Positions 8,742-17,507 are shown, counted from the stretch's first letter. The stretch is DNA of 64,000 nt from WHSW01 sp963851045 (GCA_963851045.1 CAWKNC010000002.1:186001-250000), one strand, 5' to 3'. Program-made: numbers and translations. The notes: a model not told the origin generated them from the sequence alone.

Positions 8742-9419
8742 TCAGTTGATCTCGACGCCGCCGGCGTCGTTGACCCGGGCCTGCGGCGGTTTGTTGGTGA
8801 TCGTGACGACGAACTCTCCCTTGACCTGACCGCCGTCGTCAGTGACCGCCCGGGCGTTGCCGTTGAGGCCGGCTGCGAGCTCGTAGTGAACCGTGTAGGT
8901 ACCGGACTCGACCGGCGTGACCTGCCAGAAGATCCGCTTGGTGTCGCCGGCAGCAAGCGGCCCAAACGCGAAGGTGTCGGTCTGCGCTGCCGAAGCACCG
9001 GCGGTTGGCGCGTCGTCGAGGTCGCCCTCGTCCTCGCTGACATCCAGGACCTTCGGATAGCCGTTCTCGAGAATCCAGACCGGACGGTTGGGGTCGGCTA
9101 GGCCCGGCTGCTCGGAGCGCGTGGAGAACGGATCCGCCGCCTTGATGTCACCCGTGTAAATCGTCACGGCGAGGTTGGGCACTTGCTCGGATCCTGTGTT
9201 CTCGATTTCGAGCGCAAGATTCGAGGTCTGCGCGAGGCGCTGCTCGGTGGGGAACTTCGCGGTCGTCACCGCAACCGGGAAGTCGCCCTCCGGCTCATTG
9301 GCGTCCTGTCGCTCCTTGTCGCCGCCGCATGCCGAGAGCAAAGCGGGCAACACGACGACCGCGGCGAGGGCCGCGCCGAGGTTGCCACGGCGGGGGCTCC
9401 GGCGTGACGGGGCGCTTAT
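8742..9419 (-). CDS. Secreted lipoprotein of unknown function, possible ATA start
   Basis: About 225 residues. The N-terminus is a lipoprotein signal: basic SRRSPRRG, hydrophobic core, then LLSAC lipobox. The mature part is a beta-rich domain (SNLALEIENTGSEQVPNLAV, then FGPLAAGDTKRIFW and GTYTVHYELAAG) resembling CARDB/DUF11-like adhesion folds. No ATG or GTG precedes the signal. A strong ribosome site (GGGGGAGGAG) lies six bases before an ATA codon at 9419; a TTG at 9437 lacks such a site. I favour ATA, with TTG as the alternative. It lies 43 bp upstream of the lipoprotein dehydrogenase and is probably cotranscribed with it. Function not recognised. Confidence 0.8.
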   Translation of the reverse strand: MSAPSRRSPRRGNLGAALAAVVVLPALLSACGGDKERQDANEPEGDFPVAVTTAKFPTEQRLAQTSNLALEIENTGSEQVPNLAVTIYTGDIKAADPFSTRSEQPGLADPNRPVWILENGYPKVLDVSEDEGDLDDAPTAGASAAQTDTFAFGPLAAGDTKRIFWQVTPVESGTYTVHYELAAGLNGNARAVTDDGGQVKGEFVVTITNKPPQARVNDAGGVEIN

Positions 9420-9560
9420 GGCGGTCTCCTCCCCCAAAGCGCGGGCAACATACCACCGCCCGGCAATCCCGTGAGACGGTTGGGGGTGGCGAACGCCTGC
9501 GCCATGGAATACATTCCCCATCCTGAGGCGGCGGAATGGTCCGTGCGTCTCGGAGGAGAA

Positions 9561-10367
9561 ATGGTCAGATCAGTCGCTGACAGAGCCTTCCTGCCTGCCA
9601 AGGGTCTCTTTGAGCAGGTCGGAAACATGATGATCCTGACCGGGAAGACGATCACTGCGATCGTCCGGCCGCCGTACCCCTACGGCGGCGAGTTCGTCGG
9701 CCAGTTCCTCTTCGCGCTGCAGCTCTGTTGGTTCCCGCTGATGATCTCGACGATCGCCTTCGGCTTCGGTGCCCCGGGCCTACAGGCCGCGAACTTCCTC
9801 AGCCTCTTCGGCGCCCTCGACCGTCTCGGCGGCTTTTTCATCCTCGCCTCGGTGCGCGAGTTCGCCCCGTTCGTGACCGCCGTCATCGTCGCCGGCGTCG
9901 CCGGTACCGCGATCACCGCCGACCTCGGCGCGCGCAAGATCCGCGAGGAGCTCGATGCGCTGCAGGTGCTCGGCGTCGATCCGATCAAAAACCTCGTCGT
10001 CCCCCGGTTCCTCGCGTTGATGCTGATCACGGGACTGATGGACATCTACGCGCTGCTGTTCGGGATCGCCGGCGGCATCTTCGCCGAGGTCGCCTACGGC
10101 CAGCCGCTCGGTGGCTTCTTCGCGACGCTCTTCAACAACGCCTCGGTCACCGACCTCTGGGGATCGATCCTCAAGTGCACGCTGTTCGGCGCGATCATCG
10201 CCATCGTCTGCTGTTACAAAGGGATGAATGCGTCCGGAGGCGCTGAGGGCGTCGGCCGGGCTGTGAACGAGGCGGTGGTGATCGCCTTCCTCGGCGTGTT
10301 CTCGTTCAACTACGTATTCACCCAGACGCTCTTGGCCACCCACCCCGAGATCTCAGTGATCAAATGA
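9561..10367 (+). CDS. MlaE/YrbE-family ABC transporter permease (YrbE-A)
   Basis: A 268-residue MlaE-domain permease, the membrane subunit of Mce/Mla-type lipid importers. About five hydrophobic segments are present and the family core is clear: FVTAVIVAGVAGTAITADLGARKIREELDAL followed by GVDPIKNLVVPRFLA. ATG at 9561 follows GGAGGAG; the frame extends upstream but gives non-conserved sequence. It is the first gene of a + strand operon with a second permease and an Mkl-type ATPase. No MCE substrate-binding protein follows. Confidence 0.93.
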   Translation: MVRSVADRAFLPAKGLFEQVGNMMILTGKTITAIVRPPYPYGGEFVGQFLFALQLCWFPLMISTIAFGFGAPGLQAANFLSLFGALDRLGGFFILASVREFAPFVTAVIVAGVAGTAITADLGARKIREELDALQVLGVDPIKNLVVPRFLALMLITGLMDIYALLFGIAGGIFAEVAYGQPLGGFFATLFNNASVTDLWGSILKCTLFGAIIAIVCCYKGMNASGGAEGVGRAVNEAVVIAFLGVFSFNYVFTQTLLATHPEISVIK

Positions 10368-10413
10368 CGGCCACGACCTGCCCACCCTCAACAGTCGGCC
10401 GCGGGAGTTTCTG

Positions 10414-11208
10414 ATGGGCTGGCTGGCCGTACCACGCGACTGGCTTGCGAGCCTCGGCGACATCGCCCGCTTCTCGGGCAAGGTCATGGGACTCGTCTAC
10501 TCGGGACGCGTCATGCACTTCTTCGGCGAGTCGCTGCGCCAGGCCGGGATCTTGATCTTGGGATCTGCGGTGGTGATCTGGGGCAGCGTCTTCATCTTGG
10601 GCCTCACCTGCGGCATCGAGGGCGCCTACTTCAACCGCTCCGTTGGCGCCCCCGCCTACGCCGGCGTCTTTGCCGCGTGGTGTGACCTGCGCGAGGTCAT
10701 CCCCTACGCCTTCGGCTACATGCTCTCGGCCAAGGTCGGCACAGGAATCGTTGCCGAGCTCGGCGCGATGCGGATCTCCGATGAGATCGACGCGCTCGAG
10801 GTGATGGGCGTCAACCCGATGATCTTCCTCTGCGCGACGCGCCTGCTCGGTGCCTGGATCACGCTGCCGTTCATCTATCTCGCCGGCATCGGCGTCGGCT
10901 TCTTTGCCTCCTACATCGCCGTCGTCGAGCAGGTCGGCGAGGTCTCATCGGGCGGCTACTTTTTGATCTTTTGGATGTTCCAGAACCCCCCGGATCTCAT
11001 ATTCAGCTTGATCAAGGGGATGGTGATGGCCACCGCCATCGTCGTCGTCGGCTGTTATTACGGCTACACGGCTTCGGGTGGACCGGTCGGCGTCGGCACG
11101 GCAACCGCCAAGTCGATGGTCCTCAACATCGTCTTGGTTCACATCATCGGGATGATGGGAACACTCGTCTTCTGGGGAGCCAACCCGCGGGCACCAATCG
11201 GGGGATGA
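10414..11208 (+). CDS. MlaE/YrbE-family ABC transporter permease (YrbE-B)
   Basis: A 264-residue partner of the preceding permease and a paralogue in the MlaE fold. Conserved features: SAKVGTGIVAELGAMRISDEIDALEVMGVNPM (the EIDAL coupling helix), ATRLLGAWITLP and the C-terminal YTASGGPVGVGTATAKSMV. In actinobacteria YrbEA and YrbEB form a heterodimer that moves lipids or sterols with Mce proteins. It is 46 bp after YrbE-A and 54 bp before the ATPase gene, so probably cotranscribed. Confidence 0.93.
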   Translation: MGWLAVPRDWLASLGDIARFSGKVMGLVYSGRVMHFFGESLRQAGILILGSAVVIWGSVFILGLTCGIEGAYFNRSVGAPAYAGVFAAWCDLREVIPYAFGYMLSAKVGTGIVAELGAMRISDEIDALEVMGVNPMIFLCATRLLGAWITLPFIYLAGIGVGFFASYIAVVEQVGEVSSGGYFLIFWMFQNPPDLIFSLIKGMVMATAIVVVGCYYGYTASGGPVGVGTATAKSMVLNIVLVHIIGMMGTLVFWGANPRAPIGG

Positions 11209-11262
11209 AAGCGAAGCCGAGCCGCGCCGCCGTTGAGGCGCCTGAGAAATGAGGAGGGGTCG

Positions 11263-12261
11263 ATGACCGACGAAGAGCGCACAGACCAGGATTCCGGCAC
11301 GGCCGAGGACGTCGCGACCGACCAACAGGTGGAGAGCGAGCACGAGCGCTTCGCCGGTTCGGTCGATCACGGCGACCGCGACGACGAATACGTCGAACCC
11401 GCCCCCGAGCTTGGGGACCTGCACAAGGACTACACGATCCCCGGCGTCGACTCGAAGGAGTCGAACCCCTACAAGTGGCACACGGGCGAGAAGCGCGACC
11501 ACGGTGGCGAGGACGCGATCGAGATCATCGATGTCGTCAAGCAGTTCGGCCGCACGCGCATCCTCAACGGCCTCAACCTCGGCCTACCCGACGACCAGAT
11601 CTCGATGGTGCTCGGCCCCTCGGGTACGGGTAAGTCGGTGCTGATCAAGCACATCGTCGGCCTGCTCTACCCGGACTCCGGAGACGTGTTGGTCCACGGC
11701 GAATCGGTGCCGGGGATGACCGACGACGAGCTCTTCGAGATGCGCAAGAAGTTCGGCCTGCTGTTCCAGGACGGAGCGCTCTTCGGCTCGATGAACATCT
11801 TCGACAACGTCGCCTTCCCGCTGCGCCAACACACCGACAAGGCCGAGGATGAGATCGGCGAAATCGTCGACCGCCGCCTTGCGGAAGTCGGCCTCACGGA
11901 GGCATTTGAGAAGATGCCGAACGAGCTCTCCGGAGGGATGCGCAAGCGCGCCGGCTTTGCACGAGCCCTCGTGCTCGATCCGGCGATCGTGATGTTCGAC
12001 GAGCCCGACTCAGGCCTCGATCCGGTGCGCACGGCGCTGCTGTGCGAGCTGATCCGCGAGATCCACGAGGAGAACGGGGGCTGCTACATGGTGATCAGCC
12101 ACGACCTCGGCACCGCACGTCGCATCGCCGACTTCATCGCCGTCCTCTGGAAGGGAAAGATCGTTGAGTCGGGACCGTCCGAGGAGCTCTTCAACTCCGA
12201 CAACGAGTTCGTCTCGCAGTTCCTCAACGCGGAGACGCACGGACCGCTCGCGATGGACTGA
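11263..12261 (+). CDS. Mkl/MlaF-type ABC transporter ATPase
   Basis: A 332-residue ABC ATPase energising the two YrbE permeases. Walker A is GPSGTGKS, signature LSGGMRKRAGFARAL, Walker B IVMFDEPDSGLDPVR, with FQDGALFGSMN between them; the last two are diagnostic of Mkl/MlaF proteins, as is the GPLAMD C-terminus (GPIGM in mycobacterial Mkl as I recall it). ATG 11263 follows GAGGAGGGG. The first 80 or so residues form an unusual extension very rich in Asp, Glu and Gln ahead of the ATPase fold. It is probably cytoplasmic; its role is unknown. Confidence 0.93.
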   Translation: MTDEERTDQDSGTAEDVATDQQVESEHERFAGSVDHGDRDDEYVEPAPELGDLHKDYTIPGVDSKESNPYKWHTGEKRDHGGEDAIEIIDVVKQFGRTRILNGLNLGLPDDQISMVLGPSGTGKSVLIKHIVGLLYPDSGDVLVHGESVPGMTDDELFEMRKKFGLLFQDGALFGSMNIFDNVAFPLRQHTDKAEDEIGEIVDRRLAEVGLTEAFEKMPNELSGGMRKRAGFARALVLDPAIVMFDEPDSGLDPVRTALLCELIREIHEENGGCYMVISHDLGTARRIADFIAVLWKGKIVESGPSEELFNSDNEFVSQFLNAETHGPLAMD

Positions 12262-12267
12262 GTAACT

Positions 12268-12304
12268 CCCGCGGGTGCTCCGCTTCGCGTCCGCTCCCGC
12301 GGGG
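12268..12304. repeat. Interspersed palindromic repeat, copy D (intergenic)
   Basis: Just after the Mkl stop codon. A 20-base core (12276-12295) is identical to one in copy E. The flanks here are CCCGCGGG on both sides, so GCGGG and CCCGC can close a long stem around the core. It may double as a transcription terminator for the YrbE-Mkl operon. The rest of the gap to the MMPL gene (12305-12391) holds no clear feature. Confidence 0.6.
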
Positions 12305-12391
12305 TCGCGCTCTGTCAGTGAAGGCGGGTCGTGAAGGCTTTTAAACCGGCGACCTTCTCGCCGATAGATCCCCGTCCGTAGCATCAGCAAC

Positions 12392-15091
12392 GTGAGGGAG
12401 CGCTTCGCACGGATCGCGGGATGGTGCGTGGAGCGGCCGATACCGGTGCTCGCGGCGATTGCCGCCCTCGCGCTGATCGGAGCGGTCGGCGCGTTGCGGC
12501 TGGCGCCCGATGCCGGCACCGACCAACTGGTCGACAACGACTCCAGCGCCTACCGCGCAACCGAGGACTTCAAGCGGAAGTTCGGTGACGACGCCGTCGT
12601 CGTCCTGGTCAAGGCCGACCTGCAGAAGCTCGTCCTCACCTCCGACCTCGGCACGCTCTTGTCACTCGAGGGCTGTCTGTCGGGCAACGTCGAGGGCGGG
12701 GAGGTCTTTCCCGACGAGGCGGCGCCTGAGCCATGCGCCGCCATCGCCAAGGACGAGTCGGTGCACGCGCTCCTCGGTGGCGCGACCTTCCTCAACCAGT
12801 CGGCGATCCAGGCGGGGGAGATCTACGAGCAGGAGACCCAGGCGATGCAGGCCCGCGCCCAGGCGGCGGCGCTCGCGGCGGCGAGGCGCGCGAAGCGCCA
12901 GGGGCTCGACACCGAGGCGCAGGCTGCTGCCGCCGAGGCTGCTGCTGCGGAAGTCGTCAACGCCTTCCGCCAGCAGATCATCCAGCTCGGCATCGAGTAC
13001 GGCCTCTCCGGCGTCCCCACGCTCGACGACCCGACCTTCGTCAGCGCCGTTGTCTTCGACCCCGGGCGCCCCGGCGAGCCAAAGCCGCGTTTTTCGATCT
13101 TCTGGCCGAGCGACGCCGCGGCGCAGATTCTGATCCGCCTGAAGCCGGGCTTGACCGAGGAGGAGCGACGCGACGCGATCGGCGCGATTCGCGCCGCGGT
13201 GGCCGACCCCGCGTTCGCGATTCGCGATGCCGAGTACGTGGTCAGCGGTGTCCCCGTGGTCGTCGATGGTCTCTCGGACAAGCTCTCGGGTGAGATCTTC
13301 ATCCTTCTCGCCGCGGCGCTGATCGTCATGACGATCACGCTGGCGCTCATCTTCGGGCCACCGCTGCGGTTGTTGCCCCTGGCGATCGCGCTGATCTCGG
13401 CGGCGCTGACCTTCGGCCTGCTCGCGCTATTGGGCGGTTCGCTGACGATGGCCTCGCTCGCGGTCCTGCCGATCTTGATCGGGCTCGCGGTCGACTACGC
13501 GATCCAGTTTCAGGCTCGCTTCTCCGAGGGTCTTGACGCCGGGCGCTCGCCGCCGGCCGCGGCGGTGGAAGCAGCCCTCAAGGGGGGGCCCGTGATCGGT
13601 GCCGCGGCGCTCGCCACGGCCGCCGGATTCCTCGTCCTCTTGCTCTCGCCGATCCCAATGGTCCGCGGCTTTGGTCTGCTGCTCGTTGCCGGAATCGCAA
13701 TCGCGTTCGTGTTGGCCCTGACCGTCGGCCTGACCGCTCTCTCGCTTGTCAAGCCCGGCCGCGGCGGTGGTGGCGGTGGCCGGGGGCGCGGTTCGCAGCG
13801 GACGAGCGCGATCAGGGAGCGGGTTGGCAGCGGATCCGCGTTCGGCCAGATCGGCGCCGCCCGCGCGAGGGTCGCCGCGCGCATCCGCGGCATGGGCCGT
13901 CGGGCACTGGCGCTTTCGATTGCGGCGCCGGGCCGGGTTCTGGTCGTCGGCGCGGTCGTCGCGGTCATCGGCTGGGGCCTCGGAACACGCGCCGAGGTGA
14001 TCTCCGACATCCGTGAGCTCGTCCCGAGCAACCTGCCTGAGCTCCAGAACGTCGACGAGCTGCAGAACGCGACCGGCGTCTCCGGCGAGGTTGAGGTCTC
14101 GGTCCACGCCGACAACCTCACCGATCCGGCCGTAGTGAGCTGGATGTCGGATTTCAAGCAGCGGGTGCTCGAACGGGCCGGATACGCGGACGACGCCAGC
14201 CTCTGCGTCGACCAGGACGCCCGCCTTTGCCCCTTCATCTCCTTGCCCGACCTCTTCGGCAACTCGCTCCCGCAGACGCCCGAGGAGGCGCAGTCCACGC
14301 TCGGCCTGCTGCCGCCGTACTTTCTGGCCGCCTTCGTCAACCGCGATGCTGAGGATTCGGCCGCCGGGACCGCGGTGATCCCCTTCGGCATCAAGGTGAT
14401 GCCGTTCGACGAGCAAAAGCAGCTGATCGACTCGATCCGCGCGGAGATCAACCCGCCGGGGACCGAGTCCGACCCTCCACCTGGAGTCACCGCTGACGTC
14501 GTCGGGTTGCCTGTGCTGGCGGCCGACGCCAACGCGGCGCTCGCGTCGAACCGATACCTGCTCGCGGTTGTCGGCATCTTTGCCGTGGCCCTGATGCTGC
14601 TCGCGGTCTATCGCTCCGCGCGCAGGGCACTCGTGCCGCTGATTCCAATCGTCTTGGCGACAGGGTGGGCGGCGCTAGGGCTCGCGATCGCCGGTGTGCC
14701 GCTGAACCCGATGTCGGCAACGCTCGGCGCGCTCGTGATCGCCATCGCGACTGAGTTCAGCGTTCTGCTTGCGGCCCGATATGAGGAGGAACGCCGGCCG
14801 GGCATTCCCGTCGGTGAGGCGCTTCGCCGTGCCTATTCGCGCACGGGGATGGCGGTGGTCGCATCGGGTGTCACCGCCATCGCCGGCTTCGCGGCCCTGA
14901 TCGCGACCGACATCCGCATGCTGCGCGACTTCGGCATCGTCACGGTCGTGGACCTGAGCGTTGCGCTGCTCGGAGTGCTCTTGGTGCTGCCTGCCGCGCT
15001 GGTGTGGGCCGAGACCAGGTTCGAGCGCAATGCTTCCCCGAAGACCCCGCTTGATGAGCGACCGCCAGAAACCAAGCCAGCAACGGCCTAA
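12392..15091 (+). CDS. MMPL/RND superfamily exporter
   Basis: An 899-residue RND transporter of the MMPL/HpnN type. TM1 is at about residues 15-35; an extracytoplasmic domain with an Ala-rich helical stretch (about 145-190) follows; TM2-6 lie at about 300-455; a Gly/Arg-rich cytoplasmic linker (GRGGGGGGRGRG); TM7 at about 515; a second outer domain with scattered Cys; and TM8-12 at about 720-875. Repeated GLAVDYAIQFQARF and AIATEFSVLLAARYEEER segments mark the sterol-sensing-like transmembrane units. GTG start at 12392. Such pumps move lipids or hopanoids; the YrbE-Mkl genes upstream suggest envelope lipid traffic. Confidence 0.9.
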   Translation: MRERFARIAGWCVERPIPVLAAIAALALIGAVGALRLAPDAGTDQLVDNDSSAYRATEDFKRKFGDDAVVVLVKADLQKLVLTSDLGTLLSLEGCLSGNVEGGEVFPDEAAPEPCAAIAKDESVHALLGGATFLNQSAIQAGEIYEQETQAMQARAQAAALAAARRAKRQGLDTEAQAAAAEAAAAEVVNAFRQQIIQLGIEYGLSGVPTLDDPTFVSAVVFDPGRPGEPKPRFSIFWPSDAAAQILIRLKPGLTEEERRDAIGAIRAAVADPAFAIRDAEYVVSGVPVVVDGLSDKLSGEIFILLAAALIVMTITLALIFGPPLRLLPLAIALISAALTFGLLALLGGSLTMASLAVLPILIGLAVDYAIQFQARFSEGLDAGRSPPAAAVEAALKGGPVIGAAALATAAGFLVLLLSPIPMVRGFGLLLVAGIAIAFVLALTVGLTALSLVKPGRGGGGGGRGRGSQRTSAIRERVGSGSAFGQIGAARARVAARIRGMGRRALALSIAAPGRVLVVGAVVAVIGWGLGTRAEVISDIRELVPSNLPELQNVDELQNATGVSGEVEVSVHADNLTDPAVVSWMSDFKQRVLERAGYADDASLCVDQDARLCPFISLPDLFGNSLPQTPEEAQSTLGLLPPYFLAAFVNRDAEDSAAGTAVIPFGIKVMPFDEQKQLIDSIRAEINPPGTESDPPPGVTADVVGLPVLAADANAALASNRYLLAVVGIFAVALMLLAVYRSARRALVPLIPIVLATGWAALGLAIAGVPLNPMSATLGALVIAIATEFSVLLAARYEEERRPGIPVGEALRRAYSRTGMAVVASGVTAIAGFAALIATDIRMLRDFGIVTVVDLSVALLGVLLVLPAALVWAETRFERNASPKTPLDERPPETKPATA

Positions 15092-15752
15092 GGCGTCTCG
15101 CTATTCGCTGTTCGTCGGGCTGGCGTTCGTGGTCCTCATCGCGGTTGCGACCGTGAACACGCTGCAGACGCGTGACGACGGGATTCTCGGCACCGATGAC
15201 GTCGAGGTGGGAGCGCCTCTGCCGCAGTTCGCGGTGCCCGAGCTGCTGGGCTCACAGACCGGCGACGCCAACATCTACCAGGACGATTGCGCCACCGCCT
15301 CGAATCCGTGCGACGAGCTGCGCACGCCGGCCTGCCAGGTCGACCTCGACGCCGTCGTCCGGGTGTGCGATCTGTTCGACAAGCCGCTTGTGATCTCGTT
15401 TTGGTTCACCGAGCGAGCGGACTGTCTGCCCACCCAGGACATCGTCGACGCTGCCGCGCGGGAGTTCGAGGGCCGCGTCAACTTCCTTTCGATCGATGTA
15501 CGCGACGATCGCGACCAGGCTCGCGAGATCGTCAAGGCGCGCGATTGGACGATCCCGGTCGGTTACGACGCTGATGGCGCTGTCTCCAACCTCTATCGCG
15601 TTGGCGGCTGCCCGACGGTCGCATTCGCCTATCCCGGCGGCATCTTCGCCAAGGCCAGAATCGGGGCCGGTCAGCTCACCGAGGAGTCACTGAGGGCCGA
15701 CGTCGAGCGCCTGCTTCGTGAGTCGCGGCAGCGAGCGGAGACCGACAGATGA
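15054..15752 (+). CDS. Membrane-anchored thioredoxin-fold protein lacking the CxxC motif
   Basis: A 232-residue TlpA/AhpC-like protein. It has a signal anchor at about residues 17-36, an APLPQFAVPELLG start of the thioredoxin fold, and the active-site strand LVISFWFTERADCLPTQD. Where TlpA proteins have W-C-x-x-C this has R-A-D-C, so only the second cysteine remains. The fold continues with VNFLSIDVRDD and the cis-Pro loop VGGCPTVAFAYP. Extra Cys occur in an insert at about residues 80-110. The start at 15054 overlaps the end of the MMPL gene by 38 bases, implying coupling. A classical disulfide oxidoreductase is unlikely. Confidence 0.8.
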   Translation: MSDRQKPSQQRPKASRYSLFVGLAFVVLIAVATVNTLQTRDDGILGTDDVEVGAPLPQFAVPELLGSQTGDANIYQDDCATASNPCDELRTPACQVDLDAVVRVCDLFDKPLVISFWFTERADCLPTQDIVDAAAREFEGRVNFLSIDVRDDRDQAREIVKARDWTIPVGYDADGAVSNLYRVGGCPTVAFAYPGGIFAKARIGAGQLTEESLRADVERLLRESRQRAETDR

Positions 15753-16417
15753 GCGATCCTCGCACGGGCGACGACAGTCATTCTGAGTCTGCGCCCGAGG
15801 CCGGCTGGATCGACGCCGTGCTGCGCGAGGAGTTCCCGGGGCTCTCCCTGCGCTACACGTCCGTCGACCGCGGATCGGGTCGCACGACCCGAGCGCTGAA
15901 GGAGCGTCTGCGGGTGCTCTCCGATCGCTTCTCCGGGCCGCAGGCCATCAACCTTCGCAACCAGCCGATCCCATGGGCGTACCGCGTCTTCTTCCGCCAT
16001 ATCGGCCTCGATCCCGATGTCCAGCGAACGCCGGTCGAGGAGCTTGCGCTCGAGCGGATGAAGGCCGGAGGCTTCAAGAGCCGCAGTCGTCTCGACGACG
16101 CGCTCACGGTGGGGATCATCGAATCCGGCGTCGCGCTGCGGGCGTTTGACGCCGACCGCGTCGAGGGTCGCATCGGAATCCGCCAAAGCGCCGCCGGCGA
16201 GCGACTCGAGGGTCGGCCGGGCGAGTTGCCCGCGGGCACCATCGTCGTGGCCGACGAGCGCCGGCCGCTGTCGTTGCTCTTCGGCGCAATCGCGTCGGGG
16301 CGCGGGGTGTCTCCGAAGACCAAGCGAACGCTTCTGATCGCGATTGGCGTCGGTGGCGTGCCCGAGATCGCGATCGAGGAAGGGCTCTGGCTGGTCGCCG
16401 AGGGGATGCGGGGTTAG
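15749..16417 (+). CDS. B3/B4 tRNA-binding-domain protein
   Basis: A 222-residue stand-alone B3/4 domain, as found in the beta subunit of phenylalanyl-tRNA synthetase and in small free-standing proteins thought to act in tRNA editing or amino-acid binding. Recognised from LRNQPIPWAYRVFFRHIGLDPDVQRTPVEELALERM, LDDALTVGIIESGVALRAFD and the C-terminal DERRPLSLLFG. The ATG overlaps the preceding stop (ATGA), so it belongs to the MMPL operon. Biological role not established. Confidence 0.8.
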   Translation: MSDPRTGDDSHSESAPEAGWIDAVLREEFPGLSLRYTSVDRGSGRTTRALKERLRVLSDRFSGPQAINLRNQPIPWAYRVFFRHIGLDPDVQRTPVEELALERMKAGGFKSRSRLDDALTVGIIESGVALRAFDADRVEGRIGIRQSAAGERLEGRPGELPAGTIVVADERRPLSLLFGAIASGRGVSPKTKRTLLIAIGVGGVPEIAIEEGLWLVAEGMRG

Positions 16418-16455
16418 ACTTTCGGTTCCGTCAGCGATGGGGGAGAGGACATTTC

Positions 16456-16998
16456 TTGCCCGATCTGCTCGAGCAACCCAGGCACACCGGTCCGCAGAGC
16501 GGCGTCACGCCGCCCTTTGGCCCGATCTCGGCTCCCGTTCGCCGGAGCGCGCGCACCGACCTGCGCCGCCAGATCGCGCGGCTCGAGCGCGAGCTCGGAG
16601 CGCTCTTCGCGGAGAACTTTCCGCGGCGCGAGCTCGAGGTGGGCGTCGGTGCGGTCGGAGGCCCTCGCCTGCTGAGCCTCGGCGATCTCGAGCGGATTCG
16701 GGATGCGCTGGCAGCGCGGCTTCGCGATGCGCGCGCGGAGCTCGCGCGCAGAGCAGATATCGCCGAGGCCAACCGCGGCCTGCTCGAGGCGATGATCGCC
16801 GAGCCGGATCACCATCGGTGGCTGCGGATCTCGAACGAGGACGTTGGCGAGCCGGGCTGCCTGCACTGGCACTCGCGACCGCGCTGGGGGATCCTCGGAA
16901 TGCTGTTCGGCTGGTGGCGAATCCGACTCTCGTCGGGTTGTCCGTTAGCCAAGGGGCCGCTGCCCCCGCTCCGCCAGACTCGATCCACCTGCCGCTGA
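16456..16998 (+). CDS. Conserved hypothetical protein with N-terminal coiled coil
   Basis: A 180-residue protein from a TTG start. Residues about 30-125 are charged and helical (RRQIARLERELGALFAENF, then RIRDALAARLRDARAELARRADI), compatible with a coiled coil. The C-terminus carries a compact motif, RWLRISNEDVGEPGCLHWHSRPRWG, followed by an aromatic GMLFGWWRIRLSSGC. The Cys/His cluster could bind metal. I do not recognise a named family. It sits between the B3/4 gene and a membrane protein gene in the same direction. Confidence 0.75.
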   Translation: MPDLLEQPRHTGPQSGVTPPFGPISAPVRRSARTDLRRQIARLERELGALFAENFPRRELEVGVGAVGGPRLLSLGDLERIRDALAARLRDARAELARRADIAEANRGLLEAMIAEPDHHRWLRISNEDVGEPGCLHWHSRPRWGILGMLFGWWRIRLSSGCPLAKGPLPPLRQTRSTCR

Positions 16999-17002
16999 AC
17001 TG

Positions 17003-17494
17003 ATGGCGAAGAAGCGGCGAAAGCCGCGCCCGCGGCGGCCCGTCCCGGCGGGCCAGCCTGCGCAGGGGCAGAAGCAGCCGGCGAAGGCGGCGAAGGCCCC
17101 GCGCCCACCCATCGACGACGAGCGTCCGCCCGCGCCGTGGGGCAGCTTTCCGCTGGTGGAGATCGTCGTCCTCGTCGCGCTGGTGATGCTGGCGGTCGGC
17201 TTCTTTGCCGGGGGTGACCGTGGCCCCGTCCTGTTGGGGACCGGTCTCGCGCTTGGGTCGCTCGCCGGCCTCGAGCTCTCGGTTCGCGAGCACTTCGGCG
17301 GCTATCGCTCACACACGCTCCTCCTCGCCGGCGCCGTCGGCGTCGCTGTGCTTGCCCTGTTGTTCTACGGCTTTCCGGACGCGATGTCTGCGGTCGCGCG
17401 GGTGCTGGTGGCGCTGGCAGCGGCGTCGATCGCCGGGTACGTTTTCGCCCGCGCCTTTCGGGCGCGCACAGGTCGCACGATCAAGCTGCGCTGA
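17003..17494 (+). CDS. Small membrane protein of unknown function
   Basis: A 163-residue protein with a very basic Lys/Arg/Pro/Ala-rich N-terminus (about 45 residues) and four hydrophobic segments: about 50-68, 73-90, 103-120 and 128-148, ending in a basic tail. The start lies four bases after the preceding stop. No motif recognised. It closes the operon that began with the MMPL gene; a strong hairpin follows. Confidence 0.75.
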   Translation: MAKKRRKPRPRRPVPAGQPAQGQKQPAKAAKAPRPPIDDERPPAPWGSFPLVEIVVLVALVMLAVGFFAGGDRGPVLLGTGLALGSLAGLELSVREHFGGYRSHTLLLAGAVGVAVLALLFYGFPDAMSAVARVLVALAAASIAGYVFARAFRARTGRTIKLR

Positions 17495-17507
17495 TGCGCG
17501 CAAGGCG

